NCBI GenBank assembly: GCA_964443875.1 | Contig: CAYUET010000004.1 | Coordinates: forward strand, 62,001 to 126,000 | Direction of reading: 5' to 3' | DNA from: CAYUET01 sp964443875 | GTDB lineage: Bacteria; Auribacterota; JAFGBW01 | DNA length: 64,000 nucleotides | Shown here: piece after piece, positions 1 to 7,620 of the stretch | Numbering within the stretch: position 1 is the stretch's first letter | Layout of the letters: each line of letters opens with the position of its first letter | Notes under the pieces: model-generated | What the model was told of the DNA's origin: nothing | Database searches by the model: none | Seen by the model: the letters and a program-made list of their open reading frames with translations, nothing else | Made by a program: the position numbers and the translations under genes

Positions 1-2
1 TA

Positions 3-695
3 TTGCCTAAACTTGAAAATCAATTGTATGCCCGATCTGTAAAGACAGAGGATATTAAAAAGAATATTCTCGCTTTAACCCGTTTTGCCTTATCCAGGGT
101 TGCCTTTGAATCCTCTTCTTTATCAGAGGTCTTGACAAATCTCCAGAGAACTTTCGGTTTTTATCAGGAAGAAATTCTTTCCTCCCGGTTTGAGGGAGCT
201 ACAGGGGCGGCTTTACAGAAGGATTTTATCAAGCAGCTCCGTTATGGAAATATCCGTGAAATCGCCGGAATCAAAGTGGTTGCCAAGGCCGATTATTCCA
301 AGGACAACCGCAGTATTGTGGATGCTGAAGGCAGACTCCTGAAAGAAAATTCTGCCTCCCGTTTTAATGAAGAGGATTTAACGTTCAACTATAAGGGAAT
401 TCAGATCCCTTCCTTTCAGATCCGTATCCATAAAAATGAGGTCTGGGATATTCCTAATGGCGATTACATTATTTATTATCTGGAAGATGGATCGACCGTG
501 CAGATCCGTCCTTCGGGTACAGAACCCATTGTCAAGATTTACAGAAATCTTGTAGCCTCTAACCCCGCTGAATTTCAGCAGAAAATGACAGGAATCAAAT
601 CTTTTTTTGAGGGAATTAAAAATAATCTTTCAAAAACAGAACCTGCCCTTGTTTCTGAAATTGTTCCGGTAAGTACGATAGGCAAGGCTGCCTGA
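3..695 (+). CDS. Phosphoglucomutase/phosphomannomutase, C-terminal part (5' end outside window)
   Basis: This is the last ~230 residues of an alpha-D-phosphohexomutase, which interconverts 1- and 6-phosphosugars in the cytoplasm. The reading frame is open to the left edge of the window, so the TTG at the edge is probably an internal Leu codon and the catalytic Ser and metal loop lie outside. The diagnostic element is the domain IV phosphate-binding loop RPSGTEP at residues 169-175, preceded by DGSTVQI and followed by a short tail. The gene ends 45 bases before a strong intrinsic terminator. A second, larger member of the same superfamily lies at 7621-9687. Substrate (glucose, mannose or glucosamine phosphate) cannot be told from this piece. 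Confidence 0.88.
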   Translation: MPKLENQLYARSVKTEDIKKNILALTRFALSRVAFESSSLSEVLTNLQRTFGFYQEEILSSRFEGATGAALQKDFIKQLRYGNIREIAGIKVVAKADYSKDNRSIVDAEGRLLKENSASRFNEEDLTFNYKGIQIPSFQIRIHKNEVWDIPNGDYIIYYLEDGSTVQIRPSGTEPIVKIYRNLVASNPAEFQQKMTGIKSFFEGIKNNLSKTEPALVSEIVPVSTIGKAA

Positions 696-740
696 TTTTA
701 AAGCAGGCAAGGCTTCCTGATCTTTATTTAAGAATAACTA

Positions 741-770
741 AAAAGCCCTGAAAATAATTTCAGGGCTTTT
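741..770 (+). terminator. Strong intrinsic terminator, probably bidirectional
   Basis: A perfect 13-bp stem (741-753 with 758-770) closes on a 4-nt ATAA loop. The A-rich left arm and T-rich right arm plus the following GGTTTTT allow termination on either strand. It ends the phosphohexomutase gene. Confidence 0.9.
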
Positions 771-776
771 GGTTTT

Positions 777-848
777 TAGCCCGAATTTTGCGCGTAAGCG
801 ACAAATATTCGGGATGCAATGCCTGTTTGCTCCGGTCAAAACAGGCTT
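777..848 (+). repeat. Dispersed 72-bp intergenic repeat, copy A
   Basis: This segment is the reverse complement of 34170-34241 with 66 of 72 positions identical and no gaps; the 33 bases from 777 to 809 match perfectly. Two hairpins can form: GCCTGTTT with AAACAGGC, and an 11-bp GAATTTTG-type stem with a bulge. It lies directly after an intrinsic terminator, as does the other good copy. It is non-coding; short open frames across it look spurious. Confidence 0.85.
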
Positions 849-867
849 GCGCAAACAAAAGATTGTT

Positions 868-907
868 TTTTGCCTGAATACAAGATTGGGTATAATTTGT
901 ACCCAAT
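868..907 (+). promoter_or_regulatory. Putative sigma-70 promoter with inverted repeat over the -10
   Basis: A perfect -10 TATAAT lies at 891-896. The -35 is weak: TTTTGC at 868-873 gives 17-bp spacing. An 8-bp inverted repeat, ATTGGGTA (885-892) and TACCCAAT (900-907), straddles the -10 and could be an operator. It would drive the gene at 1005. Confidence 0.45.
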
Positions 908-1004
908 GATTGGTCAATAGTAGGGGCTGGAAGGATTCATTTATTAGGCTTCGAATGGATTTCTTCTGATTTTTCATGTAATATACGGGTTAGGGGAGAG
1001 CGCT

Positions 1005-1847
1005 ATGATCAAAAAGACCCTTCTTATGTTCTGGATTTATTTCTCCCTGTTACCCTTTTTAGCCCTTTTTGCAGAAAAAATCTGTCCCAAATGCCAGTTT
1101 AAGAATGAGGATTCTGACCGTTACTGCCTTCATTGCCAGTTTGAGATTCAATCTCTGTCGGAAGAAGAAAAAAAGTCCATGGAAGTCCTTAACCTTCAAA
1201 GAGCAGAGAAAACACGGGATACCCTCCAGCAGGAAGCTCAAAAGCAGAAGGAACGGAAAAAAGAGGAAAGCCCTGCAAACACTCCCCTTGTACAACCCCC
1301 TTTATCCTCATTGGAAAATATTTCTTTGTCTATTGATGGAAAACTTATCAAACTGGGAATGACAAAACAGAAGATCAGAAACATGCTCAACCTTCATAAA
1401 AAACTCAATGACGATATCTGGGATATTTCCTCAGGAAAAGGCTTGCAGAATTCCTGCCTGTATTTTGCGGATGACGTTCTTGTGAAATGGGAAAAATTTA
1501 TTTATTATGATTACTTTATCCAGAGGAACTATCCTCTTGATCCTCAAGTCCTGAAAATCGGAATGTCTGAACAGGAGCTTAAATCCCTCTGGGGGAATCC
1601 GGATTGTAAATATGAAAGAGGTTCCTCTGTGGATTATCAGGTAAAAGTCTCTTATTATCTGAAAGAACCGGACACAGAGACAAAATATGTCCGGATGAAA
1701 GGGAAGGGGTACGAAAACAGGAGGATTGTCAAGGAAGGGCCTCTGGCAGAGATTCTCTTTGATTTTCAGAAGAAGATTCTGAATATCCGCTTAAGAGAGG
1801 GAGAATTAAGGGAGGCGGGTATTTCGGGCATGGATTCCGGCTTTTAG
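1005..1847 (+). CDS. Exported zinc-ribbon protein with two SmpA/OmlA-like segments
   Basis: The function is unknown. A hydrophobic N-terminus (residues 5-23) looks like a signal peptide or anchor and is followed at once by a zinc ribbon with Cys27, Cys30, Cys41 and Cys44. Residues 50-90 are a charged, probably helical linker. Two segments resemble the start of SmpA/OmlA-type lipoprotein domains: KLGMTKQKIRNML (116-128) and KIGMSEQELKSLWGNPD (184-200), the second carrying the usual G-x-P/NPD turn. A GGGGAG ribosome site lies a few bases upstream of the ATG. The 3' end overlaps the convergent gene 1806-2441 by 42 bp. A zinc ribbon behind a signal sequence is unusual; it may be a membrane anchor with the ribbon outside. 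Confidence 0.8.
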   Translation: MIKKTLLMFWIYFSLLPFLALFAEKICPKCQFKNEDSDRYCLHCQFEIQSLSEEEKKSMEVLNLQRAEKTRDTLQQEAQKQKERKKEESPANTPLVQPPLSSLENISLSIDGKLIKLGMTKQKIRNMLNLHKKLNDDIWDISSGKGLQNSCLYFADDVLVKWEKFIYYDYFIQRNYPLDPQVLKIGMSEQELKSLWGNPDCKYERGSSVDYQVKVSYYLKEPDTETKYVRMKGKGYENRRIVKEGPLAEILFDFQKKILNIRLREGELREAGISGMDSGF

Positions 1848-2441
1848 ATTCTCTTTTATTCTGAAAAAGAGGCAGAGCAAAAAATGAAAACCAAGGCTGA
1901 AAAAGCAGATCCATAAAGAAATTTTCTTAAAAAAACTTCTGGGCATAAGATAGTAGGAGAGATCATCCGGGGTATTCCTCCATAAATTGTTTTCAAATAA
2001 CAGAGGGTGAAAAATATGCTTCCAGAAAAATACAAAGTGAACAGACAAGAGAATTCCAAGTAGCAGTAACCCCATTCCATTCCACAAACTGATTCTGGAA
2101 ATATTTATTTTTTTCCCGGCAAGAGACAGAAAAAGAATGGAAAAAAGAAAGAAAAGACCGAGAAAATTAAATAATCGCCTTACTTCTTTGAGATGCTGCA
2201 GTTCTTTTTTACTCCATTCTTTCAGGGTTAAGCTGTTTTCATGTCTGAAGAAACCGTAAAGTTCTTCAACGGCTTTTACCGCTTTGTCCTGGCCTATTCT
2301 CTCTATTCTTTTAATTTCCTGAAGTTGGTTAAAATGGTAGCGGGGAGAATAAATAAAAAAGAATAAAGGGAGATAAAGACTTATCGCGAAAAGGCTGAAG
2401 AAGCCCGCTAAATGAAGCAGTTTGTTTTTGAGAAAGATCAT
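1806..2441 (-). CDS. Lit-like integral membrane protein (DUF1461/TIGR01906 family)
   Basis: This 211-residue protein has about four membrane spans (9-30, 91-108, 120-140, 173-193). It carries the two conserved histidine regions of the DUF1461 family: a QHLKEV segment with His83, and IFHPLLFENNLW at 143-154 with His145, followed by PDDLSYYLMPRSFF. In Firmicutes, members of this family include Lit, the lipoprotein intramolecular transacylase that makes lyso-form lipoproteins. The start ATG overlaps the stop of the ABC permease gene (ATGA), making it the last gene of a five-gene efflux operon. Lipoprotein acyl transfer here is inference from the family; the neighbourhood suggests a link to lipid or lipoprotein export. 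Confidence 0.75.
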   Translation of the reverse strand: MIFLKNKLLHLAGFFSLFAISLYLPLFFFIYSPRYHFNQLQEIKRIERIGQDKAVKAVEELYGFFRHENSLTLKEWSKKELQHLKEVRRLFNFLGLFFLFSILFLSLAGKKINISRISLWNGMGLLLLGILLSVHFVFFWKHIFHPLLFENNLWRNTPDDLSYYLMPRSFFKKISLWICFFSLGFHFLLCLFFRIKENLKAGIHARNTRLP

Positions 2442-3595
2442 TCGTAACGTAAGGCGATGGAGGGTTCAAGACGGGCGGCCTTAATGGCTGGAACAAGACT
2501 GGAAACAAGAGCGGAAATAAATAAGACAATCATGGATTTGTATACCGAAGCAATTGAAAAGGAAAAAGTCCATGTTTGGTAACCGGAGATCAGAGTAGGA
2601 AGGGGTTTGACAAACCATAAGGTGAGATAGTATCCCAGCACAAGCCCAATCGCCCCGGCAACACCGAAAAGGATCAGCCCTTCCTTAAGAAACATGAAAA
2701 GGATATCTTTTTGCGTGGCTCCCAGGGCCATGCGGAGTCCGATTTCACGGGTTCTCTCGGTAACCGTGACAATGAGAATATTCGCGGAACTGATGCAGGC
2801 GACAAAAAGAATCAAAAGAGGAATGCTGTTGACAAGCCACCCGATGATTAAAACTGTTTTTTTCTTTTTGGAGATGAGTTCAGACTGATCCCATATTTCA
2901 AAGTTTTGACCGGGTCTGTTACGGTTCAGGAGGCCTTTGATATTTTCAGAGTAATCAGAAGAGAAAATATTGTCTTTACGTTTACAAAGGAGCATATCCG
3001 GGAAATCTTCGGCATTGGTAACCATGTTGAGGGTTTTGTAGGGAATAAAGAAGGACTCCATGGGGTCTGCATAAGGAGTCTTGTCCGAGGAGTCGATGAC
3101 TCCGATAATTAAAAAATCAGTGTTCCAGATTTTTACAAACTTTCCAACGGGATTCTTTTTTGAAAAGAATTTTAATTTCGCTTTTTTTCCGATCAGGCAG
3201 ACCCGTTCTGTTTTTTGATTTTCATAATCGGTAAAATATCGGCCAAAACATTTCATCCTGAGAATACTGAAAAGGGCCGCATCTGAGCCAATGATGGAAA
3301 AGGTCTGATTGAGGATTGGAGAAATCGTGGAATAACGGATTTTCAGTGAAGAACCCTTTTCGAGGGAAGGGAAGGATTTCAGGAGGATTTCAAGATCATA
3401 GGAGGTTAAAGGAGAGGATTGGGAAAGCTTGTTTTGGGGATCAATCCAGTTTTTAACGACCATCAGGGAAGAGTTAAGACCGTCGACGGTTTTAAGGATT
3501 TCCTTTTTGGCAGTTTCCGTGAAATTAAAACAGGCCGTGAGCGCTGCGATTCCTAAGATAATGCCCAGAGATGTGGAGAGTGTCCTGAGTTTCAT
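2438..3595 (-). CDS. MacB/LolC-type ABC transporter permease (FtsX family)
   Basis: This is the inner-membrane permease of a tripartite exporter. The 385-residue protein has the MacB layout: one N-terminal membrane segment (about 7-22), a large periplasmic core (about 25-250), then three C-terminal spans in an FtsX domain containing TERTREIGLRMALGA and a conserved C-terminal PAIKAARLEP. The ATPase is encoded separately upstream (ATGA overlap at 3592-3595), unlike Escherichia coli MacB where it is fused. It overlaps the downstream Lit-like gene by 4 bp. Substrates of such exporters include peptides, antibiotics, lipids and lipoproteins; none can be assigned here. Confidence 0.9.
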   Translation of the reverse strand: MKLRTLSTSLGIILGIAALTACFNFTETAKKEILKTVDGLNSSLMVVKNWIDPQNKLSQSSPLTSYDLEILLKSFPSLEKGSSLKIRYSTISPILNQTFSIIGSDAALFSILRMKCFGRYFTDYENQKTERVCLIGKKAKLKFFSKKNPVGKFVKIWNTDFLIIGVIDSSDKTPYADPMESFFIPYKTLNMVTNAEDFPDMLLCKRKDNIFSSDYSENIKGLLNRNRPGQNFEIWDQSELISKKKKTVLIIGWLVNSIPLLILFVACISSANILIVTVTERTREIGLRMALGATQKDILFMFLKEGLILFGVAGAIGLVLGYYLTLWFVKPLPTLISGYQTWTFSFSIASVYKSMIVLFISALVSSLVPAIKAARLEPSIALRYE

Positions 3596-4290
3596 GGTGC
3601 GGAAGGGGTATTCTTCTTATACGGTCCGTCATAGATGATTTTCCCATCAAGGATCCTTAAGACTCTCGGAAAGGATTCCGCAAGGGTTTCATTATGCGTG
3701 ATCATGATGAGCGTTTTTCCTTTTTTCCAGAGTCCCAGAAGGAGACTTAAGATATGGAGACCGTTTTCAGAGTCCAGGTTTCCTGTGGGTTCATCGGCGA
3801 GAATGATTTCAGGATTTAACACCAGAGCCCTTGCAATGGCAACCCGCTGCTGCTCGCCTCCGGAAAGGTATCCTGAAAGGGCATTTTTTTTGTGTTCCAT
3901 GCGGGTTTCTTTGAGGGCTTCAAGAATTTTCTGATCATAATCCTTTTTTGAAACAGAGCTGTAAGTTAAGGGAAGCTCCACATTATGATAGACGCTTTTG
4001 TCAGACAAGAGGTTAAAGGTCTGAAAAACAAAACCAAAATGAAGGTTGCGCAATCCGGCGATTTCTTTTTCAGGGAGAGAATAAATGGATTTGTCAAAAA
4101 GGGCGTAAGAGCCTGAAGTTGGGAGGGACAACGTTCCTAAAATATCCAGAAGTGTTGTTTTACCTGAACCTGAAGGGCCTAAGATGGCAATGGCCTCATT
4201 TTTTTTGATCTCAAGGGAGAGCCCGTTTAAGGCTTTGGTTTCGCTGTGATCAGAGGTATAGATTTTAAAAATTCCGTTGAGTGAGATCAT
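3592..4290 (-). CDS. ABC transporter ATPase, MacB/LolD type
   Basis: This is a 232-residue cytoplasmic ATPase that powers the adjacent permease. Walker [10 protein letters not shown] is at 38-46, the signature LSGGEQQR at 142-149 and Walker B with the catalytic Glu in ILADEPTG at 163-170; the H-loop is in MITHNE. It is close in size and motif order to LolD and to the ATPase half of MacB. ATGA overlaps at both ends with the adaptor and permease genes imply translational coupling and fixed stoichiometry. Confidence 0.93.
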   Translation of the reverse strand: MISLNGIFKIYTSDHSETKALNGLSLEIKKNEAIAILGPSGSGKTTLLDILGTLSLPTSGSYALFDKSIYSLPEKEIAGLRNLHFGFVFQTFNLLSDKSVYHNVELPLTYSSVSKKDYDQKILEALKETRMEHKKNALSGYLSGGEQQRVAIARALVLNPEIILADEPTGNLDSENGLHILSLLLGLWKKGKTLIMITHNETLAESFPRVLRILDGKIIYDGPYKKNTPSAP

Positions 4291-5519
4291 ACAGGCTGAA
4301 TATCAGGGCTTAAGAGGGTGTCTCCTTCAGCAATTCCTTCCGTAACTTCGACATAATCGCCATCATCCATTCCGGTGGAAAGAGGCTGGATGAAAGTCTC
4401 TCCTTTTTTATCCACCCGGCAGAAGGGTTTTCCGTCCTCATAAGAAATGAATTCCATGGGTATGGCCAGAACCTGTTTTTTCTGGTTTCGGATAAATTTT
4501 AAATTGATCGGGCTGCCCGGTTTTAAATATTCATCATAGCCCTCAACCTTCACGGTAACAATCAGCCTTGAAAAAATATCAGGGTCAGCAGGGGAAAGAA
4601 TTTCAGAGAGGGTCCCCTCAATATCTTTTGAGGTGAAATCGCTGACAATATAGGCTTTATCTCCCTTTTTAAGAAATGCGGAATCTTTTTCAAAGAGTTT
4701 TGTTTCGACCAGGCGGCCTTTTTCACCGGCAATACTGAAGAGCAATTGATCTTTTGGAATGAGGGTAAGATTGTTCTGTTTATATTCAGCAGGAAGCAGC
4801 TCACTGATTTTTATGACAATCCCTTCACAGGGGGAGAGTATTGTGAGTTTTTCGGAGTCCTTTTTGAGGCGTTCCATTTTTTTTGTTTTATCTTCTATTT
4901 CATAGGCCCTTTTCCCCTCTTCAATTTTAAGCTGTTCGGCAAGTTTGTCCTTTGCAGATTGTTTCATGGAAAAGGTTTCATTGAAAATTAAATGTTCATG
5001 CCTGATTTTTTCAAGGTCTGTTTTAGAGAGCATTCCCATTTTAAAGGATTCCTCGGATTCGGTTGAAAGCTTATCTTTTTCGGATTTTTCTTTTTCAAGA
5101 TTTTTGAATTCAATGGCGGCTTCCTTAAGCTGCTGCTGTGAGGTGAAATTCTTGAATTCTTCAAAGGCGGCTTTGCTTTCCTCAAGATCTTTCAGCGAAA
5201 GATCCAGTTCATTTTTCAGATCCTCATTTTCAAGAATCAGAAGGACTTCGTCTTTTTTTACTTTTTTCCCGGAGGAAAGCCTGTTTTCCTTGAGTTTGCC
5301 CTGAACCTCGGAAAAAACAGAGAAAGTCTGTGAATGTCTGATCACACCTTCTGCCCGGATAAAGCTGTTCAGGTCCCTCTTGCTTGCGGTGTACCGGATA
5401 CTGTTTTTTTGCGGGGAAACGGGAAGAGGGCGTGTCGGAGAATCTCTATGGTGAGTCAGAAAGATAAAAAGAAGGAGAATAGTTCCCCCTGCAATCAGGA
5501 AGAGTTTTTTTTGCTGCAT
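4287..5519 (-). CDS. Periplasmic adaptor (membrane fusion protein, MacA/HlyD family)
   Basis: This is the 410-residue adaptor that joins the ABC permease to the outer-membrane factor. An N-terminal membrane segment (about 5-22) anchors it. A lipoyl/barrel-sandwich half-motif lies near 65-95, then a long Lys/Glu-rich coiled-coil hairpin (about 95-215), the second half-motif (LSPCEGIVIKI), and C-terminal beta-barrel domains. A putative tunnel-contact or tip region cannot be defined from sequence alone. It shares one base with the stop of the TolC-like gene upstream and overlaps the ATPase gene by 4 bp. Confidence 0.9.
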   Translation of the reverse strand: MQQKKLFLIAGGTILLLFIFLTHHRDSPTRPLPVSPQKNSIRYTASKRDLNSFIRAEGVIRHSQTFSVFSEVQGKLKENRLSSGKKVKKDEVLLILENEDLKNELDLSLKDLEESKAAFEEFKNFTSQQQLKEAAIEFKNLEKEKSEKDKLSTESEESFKMGMLSKTDLEKIRHEHLIFNETFSMKQSAKDKLAEQLKIEEGKRAYEIEDKTKKMERLKKDSEKLTILSPCEGIVIKISELLPAEYKQNNLTLIPKDQLLFSIAGEKGRLVETKLFEKDSAFLKKGDKAYIVSDFTSKDIEGTLSEILSPADPDIFSRLIVTVKVEGYDEYLKPGSPINLKFIRNQKKQVLAIPMEFISYEDGKPFCRVDKKGETFIQPLSTGMDDGDYVEVTEGIAEGDTLLSPDIQPV

Positions 5520-6865
5520 CAGAACTCTCCCATCATCAGAAAGGGGATTCCCTCAAGCATTTCAACGGGTCCGGCAAGCCACCGGATGTCGTTGGCGCAT
5601 AAAAGATCAATTTCCGCCCGTATCATCACGGCTTCATATTTCATGGTATTTAATTCGATGAGGAGTTCTTCATGTTCAATTGTTTTCTTGTCAAATTCCC
5701 TGTCGGAAAGATCTCCGTTCTTATGTTTTCGTTTTAAAAGTGAAAAATCGGGTTCTGATTTTTTTACGGATTCTTTCTGGTTTTTGATCTGTTCTTCTTT
5801 TCCCCTGAAAAGGTCGTACAGATTTTCAATTCTTTGTGAGAGTTCACCGGGAATGGATTCGATTTTCACCCTCGCTTTTTCCAGGGCAATATCCGCCTGT
5901 TTAAGTTTCCGTTTCTTATCCCCTTTGTTGAAAATGGGAATTTTCCATCCAATTCCCATTCCGTAAAACATATTTTCCTTTTCATTATCCCAGTCCCATT
6001 CATTCATATTCAGGGTATTGGAGAAGAAAAAGGTGGTGCTGATCTGGGTATACTGCCTGAATGTGAAATGATCGATCAGATCCCGGGTTTCTTTTTCCGC
6101 TTCCAGGGCCGCGGAATAAGAGGAGGAATTATTTAATGCTTTCTGCTGCATGGCTTGCTGATCAGGAAGTTCCGGAAAAGAGAGCGCGGAAGGAGGCTTT
6201 GAAAGGGTAAAGTCATCTTTAATCATTAAAAAATTTGCAAGCTCTGATTTTGTTTTTTTTATTTCCTGAAGAAGGGCCTCCATCAGTGTCTGCTGAGTTG
6301 AAATATTTTTTTCTACAGCCTCAAGGTCTTTTTTTGAAATATTTCCCCTGGAATAATGAAACTGTGCGTCTTTGACTTGTTTTCTTACCAGGTTATTTTC
6401 TTTTTCCCAAAGAATCCTTTTCTCTTCATTTTTCCAGAATTGATAATAAAGCTGGATGGTTTTGACGCAGGCGATTCTTTTTGTTTCCGATAAATTTTTA
6501 TAAGAGGCCTCAAGCGCTTTTGTGGCAAACTGCCTGGATGCGTAAAAATTTTTGAAATCCATGAAACTCCAGTTGACCTGAAGGTAAGACCTGAAATTAT
6601 CCTTGAATTCAAAGGCATCGAGGGTAGAATAGTAGTTCTGACTGGTATCCAGTGTAATTTTGGGCCAGATCTGGTCTTTGACGGCGTCTTTCATGATCTC
6701 CTGATTTCGCGCATTCCATCCGCTTTCCATGACAGGAGTACTCTGCGTTGAGGCCAGTTTCAGAAGGTCCGGAAGGGCGTATTCCTGGTTTGCGGGAAAA
6801 AGCCGGAAAGAAAAAAGAAGAAAGAGAGAAGAAAGAAGAAAGCGCATTTGTCCATTTTTTTTCAT
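5519..6865 (-). CDS. Outer-membrane efflux protein (TolC family)
   Basis: This 448-residue protein should form the trimeric outer-membrane duct of the exporter. It has a signal peptide (about 1-25), then two long alpha-helical repeats typical of TolC/OEP proteins with internal similarity (SASYKNLSETKR-type and ENLYDLFRGKEE-type helices). It is first in the operon outer-membrane factor, adaptor, ATPase, permease, Lit-like. Its promoter is probably the one at 6905-6933. The C-terminus ends in PFLMMGEF, with a terminal Phe as in many outer-membrane proteins. Confidence 0.88.
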   Translation of the reverse strand: MKKNGQMRFLLSSLFLLFSFRLFPANQEYALPDLLKLASTQSTPVMESGWNARNQEIMKDAVKDQIWPKITLDTSQNYYSTLDAFEFKDNFRSYLQVNWSFMDFKNFYASRQFATKALEASYKNLSETKRIACVKTIQLYYQFWKNEEKRILWEKENNLVRKQVKDAQFHYSRGNISKKDLEAVEKNISTQQTLMEALLQEIKKTKSELANFLMIKDDFTLSKPPSALSFPELPDQQAMQQKALNNSSSYSAALEAEKETRDLIDHFTFRQYTQISTTFFFSNTLNMNEWDWDNEKENMFYGMGIGWKIPIFNKGDKKRKLKQADIALEKARVKIESIPGELSQRIENLYDLFRGKEEQIKNQKESVKKSEPDFSLLKRKHKNGDLSDREFDKKTIEHEELLIELNTMKYEAVMIRAEIDLLCANDIRWLAGPVEMLEGIPFLMMGEF

Positions 6866-6891
6866 GCTGTTCAGCCCCCGGTGAAAATAAA

Positions 6892-6928
6892 AAAACCGAA
6901 GGTCTATTTACTCCATACCTTCGGTTTT
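6892..6928 (-). terminator. Intrinsic terminator of the lipoprotein gene
   Basis: A perfect 12-bp stem (6892-6903 with 6917-6928) is followed on the minus strand by a T-rich tract (complement of 6885-6891). It lies just past the stop of the lipoprotein gene at 6954. Confidence 0.8.
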
Positions 6929-6933
6929 GTCAA
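6905..6933 (-). promoter_or_regulatory. Putative promoter of the efflux operon, inside a terminator
   Basis: On the minus strand a consensus -35 TTGACA (6928-6933) is followed after 17 bp by TAAATA (6905-6910). The -10 lies in the loop of the upstream terminator hairpin. Transcription would begin near 6898, so the new transcript lacks the ascending arm and escapes termination. Confidence 0.55.
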
Positions 6934-6953
6934 AAAAGGAAATACAATAACGG

Positions 6954-7487
6954 TTAAAAATCGGAAGTATTGGTAAGCAATGTTCTGGATACCGCCTGTC
7001 CGTGTTTCAGATGAACAGCAAGAATTTTGTCAGCATGATTATAATAATCACCAATTGGTCTGTTCCATGTTCCATTTCCGTCTTCAACTTTTAAAACGGT
7101 ATTGCCCTGTATAGCCATGACAATAAATCTTCTGGCTTCCATATGATCTCCCGGAAAACCGTCCAGACTGCTTTCTCCGGTTGGAATAGAAAAATGTGCT
7201 CCGTTATTGCTAAATCCCGTAACCTGAAAATTGACCGGCAGTGCTGAAAAGGAGCTTAGTGTGCCATAAAGGGAAATAAGACCGTGATTGTCTGCTCCGC
7301 TCCCTATACTTAAAGCCTGAATTGTTGAAGAATCATTGGAGGAGGAAGGTGTCGATGGAGTTGTTGCCGAAGGAGCAGTTAAGGAAGCTGTATTGCTTTC
7401 GCCGTCATCAGAGTCACAGCCGCAGAGAGTAAGTACGAGAATTCCTGTCATGACTGCAATCCATACTTTCATACCTTTTTGTTTCAT
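6954..7487 (-). CDS. Hypothetical lipoprotein
   Basis: A 177-residue predicted lipoprotein of unknown function. A basic, hydrophobic signal ends in a lipobox with the acylated Cys at residue 24 (LCGC). After it comes an Asp/Ser/Thr/Pro-rich linker of about 35 residues, then a compact beta-rich domain without recognised motif. A good ribosome site (AAGGAG) lies upstream of the ATG. The gene is followed by its own intrinsic terminator, so it is probably monocistronic. It precedes the efflux operon that contains a lipoprotein-modifying candidate, which may or may not be meaningful. Confidence 0.75.
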   Translation of the reverse strand: MKQKGMKVWIAVMTGILVLTLCGCDSDDGESNTASLTAPSATTPSTPSSSNDSSTIQALSIGSGADNHGLISLYGTLSSFSALPVNFQVTGFSNNGAHFSIPTGESSLDGFPGDHMEARRFIVMAIQGNTVLKVEDGNGTWNRPIGDYYNHADKILAVHLKHGQAVSRTLLTNTSDF

Positions 7488-7620
7488 GGCTACTCCTTCA
7501 TTTGAGATGTGAGAAAATGTTTGATTTTTGTGACATTTAACAGTTTATACAAATAAGGCAATCTTTAATTTCAAAATAACGAAAAATCTTTTGAGACTTG
7601 TGAAAAAGCGGTCTGGAGGG

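Noticed and set aside
738..977. Leftward 79-codon open frame
   Set aside because: It covers the terminator, the 72-bp repeat and the promoter of the zinc-ribbon gene; its composition is not protein-like.
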